Assembly (NCBI GenBank): GCA_024138025.1
Contig: JAMXBD010000972.1
Coordinates: 310,001 to 374,000, forward strand
DNA: 64,000 bases
Reading direction: 5' to 3'
Origin: Combretum micranthum
Lineage: Eukaryota; Streptophyta; Magnoliopsida; Myrtales; Combretaceae
Under the pieces are notes generated by a model. That model was given only the letters and a program-made list of their open reading frames with translations, had not been told where the DNA came from and did not search any database. Shown piece after piece: positions 24,306 to 37,940 of the stretch. Within the stretch, counting starts at the first letter, position 1; each line of letters begins with the position of its first letter. The position numbers and the translations under genes are program-made.

Positions 24306-26098
24306 TCATAAATGCGTCAACAACAAAGAGATAGATCCATGAGGTGAAGATGCATCCAAAAAGGATTGCGGAGATTCCGGAACAGCTAGAGGAATGTAAG
24401 GGACAAGACCTAGATTGGCTGGAGTTAGCTCATAAGGACGACAAGGAAGAGAAAAAAAAGTATCCTTAGATGTATCGGTGTGAAAAACCTCTGGAATAAG
24501 TTCTGCTGGTACAAGTGAACAATGAGAAAATGATGGATTAGCACTTGAAGAAGCGGCAACAAATTGATGAGCTATACGTATAGACTTTTTAGAGAAATAA
24601 GTCTTGATCTCCAATGTAATAAATTTTGTCAAATCAAGCTTAAAGTCTTCAAGCTTGGCTTCAATCTTTGCCCCTATCATCTTTGCGATGAAAATTAGAA
24701 TAGGATCATAAGATGTTTCACCAGGCCCTTTATAGAACCGTGATGTATGACTTGAATCACTGTCAGATTCTTCTTCCACCAGTACCTTTTCATCAAGCTT
24801 GAATGTACCACCTGTGATGGGCACAAAATTTTTCTTCTTTCCCTTTTTTAAAGGTGCCTTACCAGATCTGTGGAGTTGTTCCTTTTCTTTTTCTTTATCA
24901 GAAGAAACTTTTGGAGAAGCTTTTGTAAAAGGTTCTTTCTCCCCCTCAATCTGTGCCTTTAATTTATCCCATTCCACATTTTTGTCATATCTTTTGTGCA
25001 AATAAATTGCACCATCTACTGCATACCAAAATTTCTTATATGGTCTAATTTGCATGTGATGCATGCTCTTTTCCTCAATTCTTTTTAAACTAATGGGAAA
25101 TTTTATCTTCTTTGAAAATGGAACCTTTTTGAACTTGAAAATTTCCATCAAAACATTTCCATATGTTCTATATTGTTGTTCCCGCCACATCCTTTTTAGA
25201 ATTCTTTTTGCTAAATCTATGTTTTTCTTCATCATAGCCAAAATCACTAAACCATCTTCCTTTGAGACAGTGGTGGAACTTCCTTTTCTTGAAAGAATAC
25301 ACTCCCTCACAGCTTTATATAGGATTCTCACAATCAATTCAAATTCATAAACGAACACATCCTCATCCAAAAACTGTCCTACATTTCCATTTGTTATAAA
25401 AAAACATATCATTCCTTCTTAGAGAAACAAAGGCATTTTCATCATGACAGTCCTTTAAACCAAAACATTGGATAAGATCATCACGAGATATGATCAATTT
25501 CACTCCTTGAACTCTCGACTTTAAACTATTATCATCTACATATTTCAAATTTCTATAGAACTCCTCAATCATCTCTCCTATAACATCTCCAGTCATATTA
25601 CATAACTTCCTTCCACCAATATTGTCCAACCATTCTTTCCATAAAAATCCATGTGTCTTAAAATACTTAAAATTAATAAAAGAGCAATCATGGATTTTTA
25701 CCTTTGTGATAGGAGTTTTAGTGATTGACTGTTTTAATTTCCTCTTCTTCGTGGATTTCGAACCCTCTGCTGATAATGCAACATCTTTCCGTTTGTTGGA
25801 AGATTCTTTAGAGACTTTCTTTTTCTTCATTTTCTCCATAATCTCAGCAATAGGTTTTGGGTCAAGTCAGTTGCTCGTTCTTCTTGAGTCATTTCTTGCT
25901 TTGAAGATTTTTGACTTATTCGAACTTTGACTCGTTTCTTGAACATTTTTAGCGAATTTCACGAGCCTCAATAGGAGATGATGATCGTGATATGGTTTTT
26001 TCAAAATCAGATGATTCATCTTGGATAGAAATAGGTTCTTTGGATGGAATAGTTTTGAAATTCTTATTGGAGATTCTTTGAGATTTGCCAGGAGACAT
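24306..26098 (-). pseudogene. Third (env-position) ORF of Sirevirus B
   Basis: From an ATG at 26098 (MSPGKSQRISNKNF) to a stop at 24306, about 600 codons with frameshifts near 25900 and 25400. The N-terminal part is Lys/Ser-rich with nuclear-localisation-like runs (TKKRKLKQ). The middle holds a conserved block (SFINFKYF, HGFLWKEWLD, IEEFYRNL, SRDDLIQCFGL, CILSRKGSS, GNVLMEIFKFKK). The C-terminal third is acidic, then Pro/Ser-rich. A partner in Sirevirus A has the same block order. The position matches the env-like ORF of Sireviruses. The middle block reminds me of the plant families annotated as putative plant transposon protein; that link needs a profile search. No signal peptide or clear membrane helix is seen. 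Confidence 0.65.
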
Positions 26099-26402
26099 AT
26101 TATGAAAATTTTATTTTGAAAGTTCTTTGAAAAAGAAGGGTTTGAAAGAACGAGTTTTGCTTTTATAGAGGACGAAGGTTAAAAGATTAACGAGATATAA
26201 TAATAACTAAGAGGAGATGAAAGGACATAGAGAAGAATTAGCCGGCCAAAATTCTGCACAAGGTTCTGTGGGATTTATTCTTTGCAAAAAGTTCTATATT
26301 TCATTTATGCAAAGCACAAAGTTCATATAACAAAGTTCTGTATTTCCATGTATTACTTTTTATTTATCTATTTATTATTATTTATTCATTATTTTTTTTA
26401 AA

Positions 26403-27938
26403 TCAAAATGGATAACACAAACCAATCTCATTTCTGATAAATTCAAAACACACTTTTTCCAAAGGTTTTGTAAAAATATCTGCTAATTGATTATCAGTTG
26501 ATACATATTGAATAACTATATTTCCATTATTAACTTGATCTCGAATAAAGTGATGAAATTTCAATGTGTTTAGATCTTCAATGATGTACATGATTTTTTG
26601 TCAAATTTATTGCACTTATATTATCACATTTAATAGGTATTTTTATAAAAAAAAAACTATAATCCTGTAATTGTTGTTTAATCCAAAGCATTTGAGCACA
26701 ACAATTACCAATAGAAACATATTCTATTTCAGTATAAATAAGGCAATAGAATTTTGTTTCTTAGAAGACCAAGAAATCAATTTGTCACCTAGAAATCGAC
26801 AAGTACCAGATGTGCTTTTTCTATCAATTTTTGCAATCAGCATAATCTACTTTTGATTCTTAGGGTACCAAATGCCTAATTTGGAACTATTTATCAAGTA
26901 CTTGAAAATTCTTTTAACAGCTGTCAGATGTGTTTCTATTGGTGCACCTTTAAATCTGGCACACAAACATACACTAAAGAGAATATCAAGTCTGGATGCA
27001 GTTAAATATAATAACGAACCAATGAGACTTTTATATAACTTCTCATTTACCTTTTTCCTATTTAAGTCAGAATCTAACCTTATTGAAGTACTCATGGTAG
27101 TTGCAACTCCTTTACATCCTTCATACTCGAATTTCTTTAGAATTTGTTTTGTGTATTTTTCTTGATGTATGAAGATTCCTTCTTTTGTTTGTTTAATTTT
27201 TAGCCTAAGAAAGAATGCTAACTCTCTCATCATTTACATTTCAAATTCTGCCTGCATTACTTAGCAAATTCTTGCAATATATTTCATTAGTAGAACCAAA
27301 TATAATATCATCCACATATATTTGAACAATTAAAATATCTTGATCATATGATTTAAAAAAAGGTTGTGTCAACAGTTCCTCTTTAAAAACCTTTTGAAAT
27401 AGAAATAAACTCAATCTTTCATATCATGCCCTTGGGGCTTGTTTTAAACCATATAAAGCTTTATTTAATTTGTAAACATAATTAGGTTTAAAATGATCTT
27501 CAAAACCAGGGGGTTGTCTACAAAAACTTCTTCTTTTATAAATCAATTTAGAAACGCACTTTTTACATCCATTGAAAAACTTTATAGTTCTTATAACATG
27601 TATATACAAGCATCAAACGAATTGCTTCTAAACCTAGCTACAGGTGCATATGTTTCATCAAAGTCTATTCCTTCTTCTTGTGAGTATCCTTTGGCTATTA
27701 ATCTTGCTTTATTTCTAGTAATTTTACCATCCTCATCCAATTTGTTTTTAAATACCGATTTAGTTCCAATTATTGATTTTCCTTTAGGTCTAGGCACAAG
27801 ATTCAATACATTATTTCTTTGAAATTGATTTAGCTCATCTTGCATGACATCAATCCAATTATAATCATTTAAAGCTTCATCAACATTATTAGGCTCAAAT
27901 TCAGATAATAATGCAAAAAGATTTTCAAAATCTTGCAT
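26403..27938 (-). pseudogene. Reverse transcriptase and RNase H of Sirevirus B
   Basis: Copia RT reads from [20 protein letters not shown] through [21 protein letters not shown], a broken stretch, [18 protein letters not shown], and an intact YVDDIIFGS box at about 27290-27325. The connection (LAFFLRLKIKQTKEGIFIHQ) and RNase H (SLLYLTASRLDILFSVCLCARF ... FHHFIRDQVNNGNIVIQYV, DNQLADIFTKPLE) follow to the stop at 26403. At least four frameshifts or stops separate the pieces, so no enzyme could be made. Confidence 0.9.
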
Positions 27939-28229
27939 ACTTGCTCTTGTTTTAACACCAGATTGAACATCACCAACTATTTGTTTAGGAGGATGAGCAG
28001 ATTTATATTTCCAAGCTTTAGAAGTTTCTGGTTCAGATTCTCTAGGTTCTTGAGTAACCTCTATATTACCTTCTAGAAAAGGCTCTGTATTTCTAGATTC
28101 ATGGATTTCAAAATTTGGTACTTCAAACTTTAGTTCTAAACAAGATTCTTCTTTAGGTTTGGATTTTTTTCATCATCAGAATCATCCTTTATGTTTTCAA
28201 CAAACTTAACATTTATTGATTCTTCAACC

Positions 28230-29080
28230 GTTTTAGATGTTTTATTAAAAATATGATAAGCACAACTGTTTAAGAAATATCCTAAAATATAGCTTCAACA
28301 GATCTTTCATTAAACTTACCAAGATTAAAAATATTCTTTTTCACAAAACATTTGGAACCAAAAACATGAACGTAAGACACATTAGGCTTCTTACCTTTAA
28401 AGAGCTCATATGTTGTCTTGGATGTCATGGGTCAAATGTAGACTCGATTAATAATGTAATAAGCTGTAGAAACTGCTTCTGCCCAAAAATACTCAGCAAT
28501 ACCATTTTCATTTAACATGGATCTTGTATAATTCTATCCATGTGTTCTACTACTCTATTTTGTTGAGGTGTATATGGAGCGGAGAAATTATGAGATATAC
28601 CTTGTTCTTCACAAAAATTTATAAATTTTGAATTTTGAAATTCGGTTCCATGATCAGTTCTAAGTCTAATTATGGAAATTCCTTTTTCATTTTGAATTTG
28701 TTTTTCAAATTTTTTAAAGAATCAAATGTATCTCTTTTATGTTGCAAGAATATAACTCAAGTATATCTTGAATAATCATCACAAAACAATTCCATACTTA
28801 CTTCCACCCATGCTAAAAACTCTTGTAGGTCCAAACAAATCAAGATGTGACAATTCAAGAGGTCGTTTAGTTGAAATTTCATTTTTACTTTTATGAGATA
28901 TAGAAACTATTTTATTTTCAAACAAGTATCACATTTCACATCTTGTTTAATATTTATTTTAGGCAATCCTCTTATTATATTCTTTTTAGATAATTTTTCT
29001 AATTGATTAAAGTTTACATGATCTAAACGTTTATGCCAAGTAAAAAAATTATCATCCATTGATAGCAAACAACAAGCATT
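28230..29080 (-). pseudogene. Integrase of Sirevirus B
   Basis: The pre-core zinc region (WHKRLDHVNFNQLEKLS, then CDTC) is at about 29045-28925. The core with the catalytic Asp and Glu is visible as RTDHGTEFQN and YTPQQNRVVEHMDR (about 28670-28520). A degraded C-terminal part with AEAVSTAYYIINRVYI, TTYELFKGKKP and a VFGSKCF-type segment runs to about 28230. Frames change repeatedly. Confidence 0.85.
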
Positions 29081-29087
29081 TTCAACT

Positions 29088-29410
29088 TCATTTGGTTTTC
29101 AAATATATGTTTTTCTTTCTAAAACCTTCAAATAATTTTGTACCATTTTGATCAAAAGCAAAACATTTGTCTTTTTCAAAAACCATTTTGTAACCTTTGT
29201 CACATAATTGACTAATGCTCATAAGATTATGTTTTAAGCCTTTAACTAGATAAACATTTTCTATGACATAAGGAGACATATTAATACTTCCAGTTGCAAC
29301 AATTTTACCTCTAGTCATCTCTAAATTTCACATATCCTTTTTCTTCCATGTTATGTTAGTGAACAATGAAGCATTTCCAGTCATATATCTGGAACATCCA
29401 CTATCTAGGT
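29088..29410 (-). pseudogene. Protease and gag-pre-integrase region of Sirevirus B
   Basis: At 29405-29340 the retropepsin site reads WYLDSGCSRYMTGNASLF with an intact DSG triad. After a frame change, 29318-29088 reads GKIVATGSINMSPYVIENVYLV, LMSISQLCDKGYKMVF, the usual protease-to-integrase linker of Sireviruses. Confidence 0.88.
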
Positions 29411-29458
29411 ACCATGTTCCTCTAATTTTAGCTTCATCTTCTGCAAAATTCAAAAAGA

Positions 29459-31390
29459 TTAAACCTTTTTAGGAATCCAAACAAGTTTGGGTCCTTTATA
29501 AGATAAGCTCGTTTGGTTTCTTTGTTTAACTTGTTCATTACTGAGCTTGTTTCTTTTATAATAGCAATATTTCTCAATATGACCAGTTTTATTACAAAAG
29601 AAGCATGCATATGAAATGTTATGACTATACCTGTTGTTTACCTGTTTCATGTTATTTTGTATTGGGTAACTTCTGGAATACCTTCTGGTATTGTTTTCAC
29701 ATGTAGAATACCTTTTATAATACCTTCTGGTATTGTTTTCATATGTCGGATATCTTCCGTAATACCTTCTGGTATTGTTTTCATAAGAAGGATAACTTTT
29801 GGAATACCTTCTGATGTTGTTGGTATAACTTCTTTTCACGTGATTTGATATTAAATCTTGCTTTCTTTCACTTAATTCATTATATTTGTTTGGTCTAGCT
29901 TTTACAAACACGGTTTTTCTTAGATTTATTCGAACTAGATCCATGCTCATATCCTAAACCATGTTTTTCAAAAGACGATCTTTGTGATGAGATCAACATT
30001 GTTAATTTTTTATCACTTTCATTAAATTTATTAAATGTATTCCTTATCGAATTAGATAATTCTTCTATTTTTACTTTCAAAACTCCAATTTCTTCCTTTA
30101 ACAATCTATTATCTTTTCCTAGTTTTTCATTATCTACATGCAACTTTTCAAGATCATGCTTTAATATGTTATTTTCATCAAAAAGTAAAGAATTTGTTTG
30201 TTTTAAAGCCTCCTTTTCATTTTTGAGCAACTTTACTTCATTATCATATTTAGTTATCTTTAAGTCATCCTTTTTAAGAGCTTTTAATAATTCTTTCATT
30301 TCAATAAGCATATCATCATCAGTAATTTCATTATCAAATTCAAAGTGTACCTCAAAGGTAGCTATGAGACAAAGATTTGCTTCTTCCTCTTTTCATCAGA
30401 ATCTTCTGGACTACTTTCTGTGTCATCTAAATCACTCAATGTTGCTAACATTGCTTGACTTCGCTTTTTGTATTGGTCCATTTTCTTTATCAAAGTGGGA
30501 CACTCATATTTGATATGTCCTGGTTTTTTGCATTCATAACACTGAATCTCTTTCTTCTTCTTTTTCTTCTCTTTTTCTTTGTATTCTTTTCCTGCATCAT
30601 TTTTCTTATATTCAGTAGTTTTCTTAAATGCACTGAATTTCTTACCTCTTTGTTTTTTGAAGAATTGATTGAGCTTTTTAGCTAGAAGAGTTATGTCTTC
30701 TTCATCTTCATCTTCATCTTCACTATTATCAGATCCAGCTTGAATAACTTCCTGCTTTAAATACAAGTCCTTTGTTACTTTCCTCTCTCCTTGTGTAGTT
30801 TTTTTTATGAGATCCATAAGTCAGTAGCTTTTCTCTTAGTTGGCTAAGAGAGAGTTTGTTGAGATCCTAAGCTTTTTCTATGGCAGTTTTCTTTGCATCC
30901 CAACAAGGTGGTAAAATTCTCAGCATCCTTTTCACAAGATCAGGATCAACAATCACTTTGCCAAGTAAAGCCAGCTCGTTTGTTATTGCAGTGAACCTGT
31001 TAAAAGCATCTTTGATAGGCTCATCAGTTTTAAACTTAAATAACTCATATTGCTGAAGTAAAGCATTAATTTTAGTCTCTTTAATTGTATTTGTTCCTTC
31101 ATAAGTTTCACTCAATCTATCCCAAATCGCTTTGCTGTCCTACATGAAGATATTAAATAAAATTTTGAGGCAGCAATAGTGGTCAACAACAAATTTTTAG
31201 CTTTGTTGTTATTTTCAATGATCTTCTTTCAGCATCTGTCAGGACTGAATTTCCATTCATTGTAATCACATTGTCTCCATGGAAATTACCTTCAAGAATC
31301 ATAATCATTAACTTTTATATAAGTTTTCATTCACATTTCCAATAAGAAAAATTTGAACCATCAAAGAAAGGAGCATGATTAATTGCTACA
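29459..31390 (-). pseudogene. gag of Sirevirus B, with two zinc knuckles and a coiled coil
   Basis: From about 31390: FFDGSNFSYW (typical copia gag start), then 31115-30867 (LLQQYELFKFKTDEPIKDAFNRF, LPPCWDAKKTAIEKA), 30817-30362 with an acidic run, a Lys run and CCHC knuckle 1 (CYECKKPGHIKYEC), 30311-29895 with a heptad-like coiled coil (about 90 residues of Leu/Lys/Glu/Asn), and 29950-29459 with Arg/Tyr-rich repeats (NNTRRYYGRYPTYE, four or five copies) and CCHC knuckle 2 (CFFCNKTGHIEKYC). An extended gag is usual in Sireviruses. Frameshifts separate the pieces. Confidence 0.88.
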
Positions 31391-31442
31391 TTATTCTCAG
31401 CTATGTTTAAATGAATCACTCAAAACAATAAAATGAGCCTTG

Positions 31443-31452
31443 TCTGATACCA
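31443..31452 (-). other. Primer-binding site of Sirevirus B
   Basis: Minus strand tggtatcaga, ten bases complementary to the initiator Met tRNA, two bases from the LTR end at 31455. Confidence 0.88.
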
Positions 31453-31654
31453 ATTGTTGGTCCTAAATAATAATCAAGAAGCGGGGTTGAATTGATTATT
31501 ACAAATTTTTGCCTTTAAAAATTAATCCCCTTTCAATTTTGAAAAACGAGAACAATATATCAATACAATAAATATGAAAATAAATTGCGTAAAAATAAAA
31601 AAGATAGATCGAAAGAAACAGGCAGCTATTTATAGTGGTTCCGCCTTATGTGTA

Positions 31655-34600
31655 TGTAAACCCGGTTTTCCTAGTAACCAAGTAAACTTCGGAAACTAGA
31701 AACCAAAACCCTAAACCGGATTAACTTAAAGCTTGAGAGAAAAACTAGAACCCTAGATCCGGCTTTTCTTCGGTTTCAAACTAAAAGAACTTTTGTAAAA
31801 TAATTTAATGTGAATATTGTTTTAAAGTATATTTCAAACTAAAAAAGATCTTATTTCGAAAAATTCTCTATTCCGGGCCTTCCCAAAATCCATTACGGAA
31901 AAGCAGCCCTGTAAGTAGAAATTCAGAAAAATATTCTGAAACACTCTTTAGAACCAAAATTTAATAAGGATTTCAAAAATATAAGTTTTATAATTTTTCG
32001 GTTTATAAAAATTACAGATATAGCCTTTTTCTCGTATTTTCTTTACTACCGGTAAAGTAATTGTCTTATTTACTATTCATTATTATTCACAAGTACAACC
32101 TACTACGCTCACAAGCCACTCCCTGCTCTTACATCCTTATAAAGACTCAATTACATTTTCTTTTCCAATGAAAACTTGTCTCTTAACAAATTATTACATT
32201 TAATGCATTTTATTACATAAATTACAAAATAAAACAATTTCAATTTCTATCTCTCTCCCTCTTTCAAAACCGGCGCATGCCCCCCCATTTTGCCCTAAAT
32301 TATTTTATTTTCTTCCTTTATTATAATTAAACAAACCCTAATTTACTTTACTATATATAATCTTTTACTTTTCTCTCTCTTCATTCACTTCTTTTGTTTC
32401 AAAAAAATCACAAACTCTCTCTCTATTTCCAGCTCTTGTCGTGAGCTTCTTCAACACACACACACACACAAGCTCATTTATTCTTTATTTTCCTCTTGAT
32501 TCAAGCCTTAAGTGATGAATCTTAACCCTTTCCTACATTAAATCTTATAATGACAAGATTATTCATGAGTGTTTTAATGTTAAAGTCCCCATGAGCACTT
32601 GATAGACAAGAAAATACTAATACATGAATATCAAGCCATCACAAGAGTAGATCTTGTGTTTAAATGAGTTTTGATTGGATTATCTTCATGTTCATACATA
32701 TAATAGTAGAGTAAAATAGAGATTTTGCATAAAAATCCATGTTCATGCTTTCAAACTTCATTTCATGCATCATAAGTAGTGGATCTAGCATTTAGATGTT
32801 CATGTTATACTTGACATTCATGATCTCATGAATGTTTTGTGTTTTAATGCATTAATACTCATAAAGGTTTTGTCTTGTATATATAAATATAGCAGTTAGT
32901 AGATCTTTAGTTAGATGAGACAAGAAACTTAAAAAGAAAAAATTTTGTTTGAAATGTCCAAATGAAAAATTCGTATGACTTCAAAACCATGTTTTAAAAA
33001 CTCTTTTATCACTCTAAAACTTATGTTTTATATGAAAATGAAGGGTATAGGTAATACATATCATTAAGTAATGATTTTATAAGTTGAAATGAGATTTGAT
33101 AAAAAAAAATGCAAAACAAAGAGTAGAAATAATATAGGAAATTTGAGTTACTACCCAACTTAAGAAATTCGTAATTTTGGGATATTGCCATAAAAACACC
33201 TATTTTCCAAGCTCACAATGAAATTTTATTTAATAAATGAATTCCTCAAGGGATAGTATAATAAAGCTTTAATTTTTAATGTATTAAACAAGTTTTTTTA
33301 AAGAAAACATTCAAAAACTAAAATTCCAAAAATTCGGATTTTGGAATAAATCTTGTTTGAAAACATGTTTACAAAGTATAAAATGAGAATCTTTATGTAG
33401 AAATTAAGGTCTTAAGTAATAGATATCATGAAGACTCAAATCGAGCAAAGATAACTAGAAATTCCTAAGAAATAATTCCAAAACAAAAGAGATTATCAAA
33501 GTTAGGAAACTAGTTTTCTTAAAAGTAAATATTGTTGGAGTCTTGCAAAATAAAAAGTTTCTAAAAATTCTTTTTAGTAAATATTGTCAAGAGTATGCAT
33601 ACATTAAACTCATAACATGCTATTCATGATAGGAAGTCATTAATATCGCATGTATAATTGATTTATAAAGTAGAAACATTTCAAACATTTATAAAACTAT
33701 TTTAAGAATTGGAAAATTGTTTCTAATCAGTACTGATCCTACTATTTTGTGATCCAAAAATTTTCAAAACTTTAAAATAATATTAGAATTAGATATATCT
33801 TTCGAAGTAGATAGAAGTTGATATATAATTTGCAAAATTCCGAGTTAAAATGACCAAGTTATGGCCGTTTTAAATTGGGACTTCCGCAAATGACGAGAAT
33901 TACGAATTTACTAAGTTTTGATATATAGTTTGGATTAGTTAAGCAATGAAATACTTATTAAGGTATTTCTTTCTTTTTATGCGATCCCGAAACTGATGAT
34001 TCTCTACCACCAGATTATTTTTACTAAAAGACCGGTGATCCATGGCTGAGTGAGTATCACTTCCAATTTCATTTATTGTATGTGGTTGTAATGATAGTTG
34101 CACTAGATATTTGGTAAAGATAAAATGGATATGCATAATGGGGGTGAATGGGAATTTTGTATGGTTGTTGTTGATATGAGAAATGGAATGTAAGAATATT
34201 GAAGCCGAGTGATTAACTATTGCTTGTATAGATGAATTAGGATTGACTGTCTACGATTATGGATTGATCACTTAAAGAATTGGTATAATTGACTATTCGG
34301 AATTGAAAATAAATATGGACTCATTCATGTCATAAATGGGGATGGAGCATTAGCATTGGTTGGTTGTCCGTGATCCTAAACGGTGTAAAAGTTGGTTAAT
34401 CGTGATCCATAAACGAATTAATGAGTTGGTTAATCATGATCCACAAACGAAATTATAAGTTGGTTGACCGTGATCCTAAATGGCATATTTGAGTAGTACC
34501 ATAGTATTCGTTAATCTAATAACCCGAGATAGAGGGCGTAAGTCCATCTACATATGATTTTCGGCTGGTCATATGTTTGATGCATATCACTTGTCTAACT

Positions 34601-35077
34601 AATCACTTATTTGTTTGATGTGTTATAATTGTAATCTTGGAAGTTCTCACTCACTAAGCTAGTATAGCTTATATCCCTACAGTTTTTATTTATTGCAGCA
34701 CTTATTCATATGGCTTAGACCGAGGCAACTTATAGATCAGGTACAAGAGCTAGGCGTTTCCTCTAAAAGCTGTATTCAAGTTTGATTAGACTTTCGTAGG
34801 AAACCAACAGACTCTGGATGAAAAAAGACCTTTTAAACAATACTCTTTTGCGGGGGAATGCCCCTTAGATTTTGTAACTAATTATATATGTGTTTTCATT
34901 TATTTTCTAATGCTATTGAATGCAAAATTAAACTTTTTAACTCCATCGGTTCAAGTATTTTATTGCTGTAAAGGGATGCCTTAAATCTATACAAGACTCG
35001 GAATAAGGTGGTAATTCGTAAGTCTTCTATGGCATGTGGCTGACTGTTACGTTCAAGGTACTCTATGAGGCGTGACA
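31655..35077 (+). repeat. Solo LTR, family L1, copy 2
   Basis: Begins tgtaaacccgg and ends ctatgaggcgtgaca (3423 bp). The flanks gtgta (31650-31654) and gcatc (35078-35082) are diverged copies of the gtgtc present at the empty site in the other Sirevirus LTR (about 22518), so the insertion point is certain even though the TSD has mutated. A TATA-like ctatatataatc is at 32351-32362, followed by a C/T-rich leader. The U5 box cactaagctagtatagctta is at about 34655. No coding region is present. Confidence 0.85.
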
Positions 35078-35954
35078 GCATCAGTCCACTCTTCCAGCTC
35101 CGAGCCGGGGACCCCGTTATCCTACGGGTTTTGTTCCACTATATCTAATAAGTTTAAATTACGAGCTTGTGCAATCCTCTCTGTTCGATTCTCACAACTA
35201 TCTTCTAGTTACAACCGATCTATAGAGTCTAAACTTGTAACTAAACTATCAACTAAGAAGGCAACAATACGTTCCTTCTTTACACAATAAGATTTTTAAT
35301 TCAAATAGTTGAAGTATGTATGCTAAAATATCAGCTCGCTATTACAAATGTAGAAAAATCTCAATGAAGTGAAACTTCTAGATTTTTTTCTATGTTTTAC
35401 TCTCTATCTTTTGTAAATGAAAGCTTTGTGTTTTCTTGCATGAATAATGAAAAGTTCTCTTTTTCTCTCTCTGTCTTGTAACACATTTATCCTTCATCTT
35501 CTTCTAACGTTCAAGTACTTGTTTGGAGGATAGATTCATATCCCAAATATCTCGGATAAAGATCTGTTGTTCCTGATCCTTATTTTGATTTGAAATACAA
35601 CTGCTTGCTTTAATGAGCTGAAGATGTTCCTTTTATCTTTTGTAATTCATCTTGATTTGAATTTGAATAACTTGAAACGTTGAAATGAAGATAAGGTTTG
35701 CTTGATTCTTATATTTCATCAAACTCTAGTTGTATCTATTTTAAAATTCCTTCATAATGTTGTTCTGATGGAGATAAATCCGTTTTCAATATTCTCTGCC
35801 TTCATCGTGATCTTTATTTTCAAGATAACATTTTATCTTGATTTGATCTTATCAGACAAATCCATGAAAATAGATAATAAAAATTCTCGTTCTTATTTTG
35901 AAATATATCAATTCAAATAATTACTTTGTCTTGAGATGAATCCCATAATATTTG

Positions 35955-37940
35955 TGTAACGCCCTAAAATAAAGACATTACAATCCACTACGTGTTCTTC
36001 TCCTTATAAGAACACACCAAGACTATGAAATACTAATCCACATATTATATTAAAAATATTACTCCAATACTCACATATAAAAGGTACATGTTAAAAAATT
36101 CATCATATAAATAGTACTTTTGAATTAACTTGTTGGCATAAATTAAAGCCAACATCATCCTGACTTATAACTTAATTGAAAAGTCTTATAAAGAAATCTT
36201 AAACTCATAAAGTAAATAAAATCTTTCAAACTACTTCATAGATTATTAAATCATCTTCCTATCTCTATGTATCCAAAATCTACTCTATTGATCCTTAGCA
36301 GAAAAGTCAAGTTCACTATCGCCATCCCCCTGATCTACAAAGATCTCATATCCAGTGAGATTATAAATCATCTTATCTTTTCCTGTTCTTGAAAAATGAA
36401 TGGAATGAGCGAAAACACTAGTACGCCAACCACAAAATAAATGCATATGCACACGCAACATATATATCAAATGCAACTTATTCTAATGCAACAAATTATA
36501 TTATTATCTTTATTAAGCCAGTCAAACAACATAGTTTAGAACTATGAATCCCTAGTTCCAAACTTGAAGTAACTCAAACTCCTGAAAATCAACCAACTTT
36601 TGAAAATGGGTAATTATATATATATTGGTGTTGGAGAATCATCCACACATCGCGACCTCTGCTAAAACTTAATCTACCGGAATCATTTCTATGCACGAGT
36701 CAACTCGGGACAACCTCATACATAGATCATCAGGATACCTTGTTAGTATCACACTCTGTGTGGCCTTTACTAACCAAAGCCAAACATACGCAGCAAACAT
36801 AATTTCTTATTGTCGTATAAAATTAAGTCAATATAGAATTCTGATTCTACATCACATGTAACAAACAAATCTAAAGCTACAAGCACATACAACAAACAAT
36901 GAATGGTTGTACCTGATTTTGCTTTAGGAACAGAACCAAAATTCACCAAAACACCTTTCTTCTATAAATGGTAAAGCCACAAAATCCTCAAACACCACAA
37001 TTTAGGATTTTCTTCCAAAACTCCAAGAACTTTGATTCCTAACAACCAATACAAAAACTTTAACAAAAGATTATATTTTTAGATCATCTAATGGGTTGAA
37101 AGAATCAATCTCACTCGTTTTCCTTGTTTATGGAATCACAAAAATTTTCAAAAGATTAAATTTTTCCTCCACAATTCCTCCAAACCCTAGAATCCATTCA
37201 TTACAAATTAAACTAAAACCAATAAAAATCACTCATTTTTAATCATAAGGTTAAGAACATATAAACTTACCTAGAATTGACTCTCAATTCTCGATCACCA
37301 AAAAATTAGATTCCAACTCAATTAGGGTTCCTCTTCCAAAAGTTCCTTCAAAACCATAAATAATACTCTATAAAACTAATATATATGTAAAATCTAATAG
37401 AAGAAAATATGGATCTGATTACCTGATGTGGACTATAGAATCCTTTTTAACATCAAATCCAGATCTCCAAGATAATCAGGGTTTTCTCCAATTCTCCTTT
37501 AAAACAATATAAAAACTCTAAGAACTTGATAGATCTATGAAACCTGAAGGAAAATTGATGATTTTATTACCTAATCTAGATTACCAAATCATCTTGACAG
37601 CAATGAATACGCTAGAGGATGTCTGCTAGGTTTAGGGTTATGTTGGAATAGAGAGCAAAGAAGAAAGATATAATAAAAATCGTAGCTTTTCATTTCATTC
37701 AGTTTACATACGCTGGCAGTTTTCAATATGTATGCGGTAACATAGGAAGTTAGGTCGATAGTGTTTAGCCAGCTTAGCCTTGTGCCCATTTGATTTCCTC
37801 TCTGTCTCTTCGTATTCTCTCACATATCTGATAACTGACAAAAGTAATTAATTTAAACATTAGGGTTGAACATAAAACTCTCTTGTTTTATATCAAATGA
37901 CGTCTTTGGCCTTCAGTATAAAATATTTATTTATATTACA
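35955..37940 (-). repeat. Solo LTR, family L2, copy 2
   Basis: Bounded on the plus strand by tgtaacgccctaaa and ...tatttatattaca (1986 bp), with TSD atttg/atatg (one mismatch; the empty LTR has atatg). It is homologous in inverted orientation to 4461-6551, sharing the gagcgaaaacactagtacgcc block (reverse of the copy near 6020). No internal region, hence a solo LTR. Confidence 0.8.
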
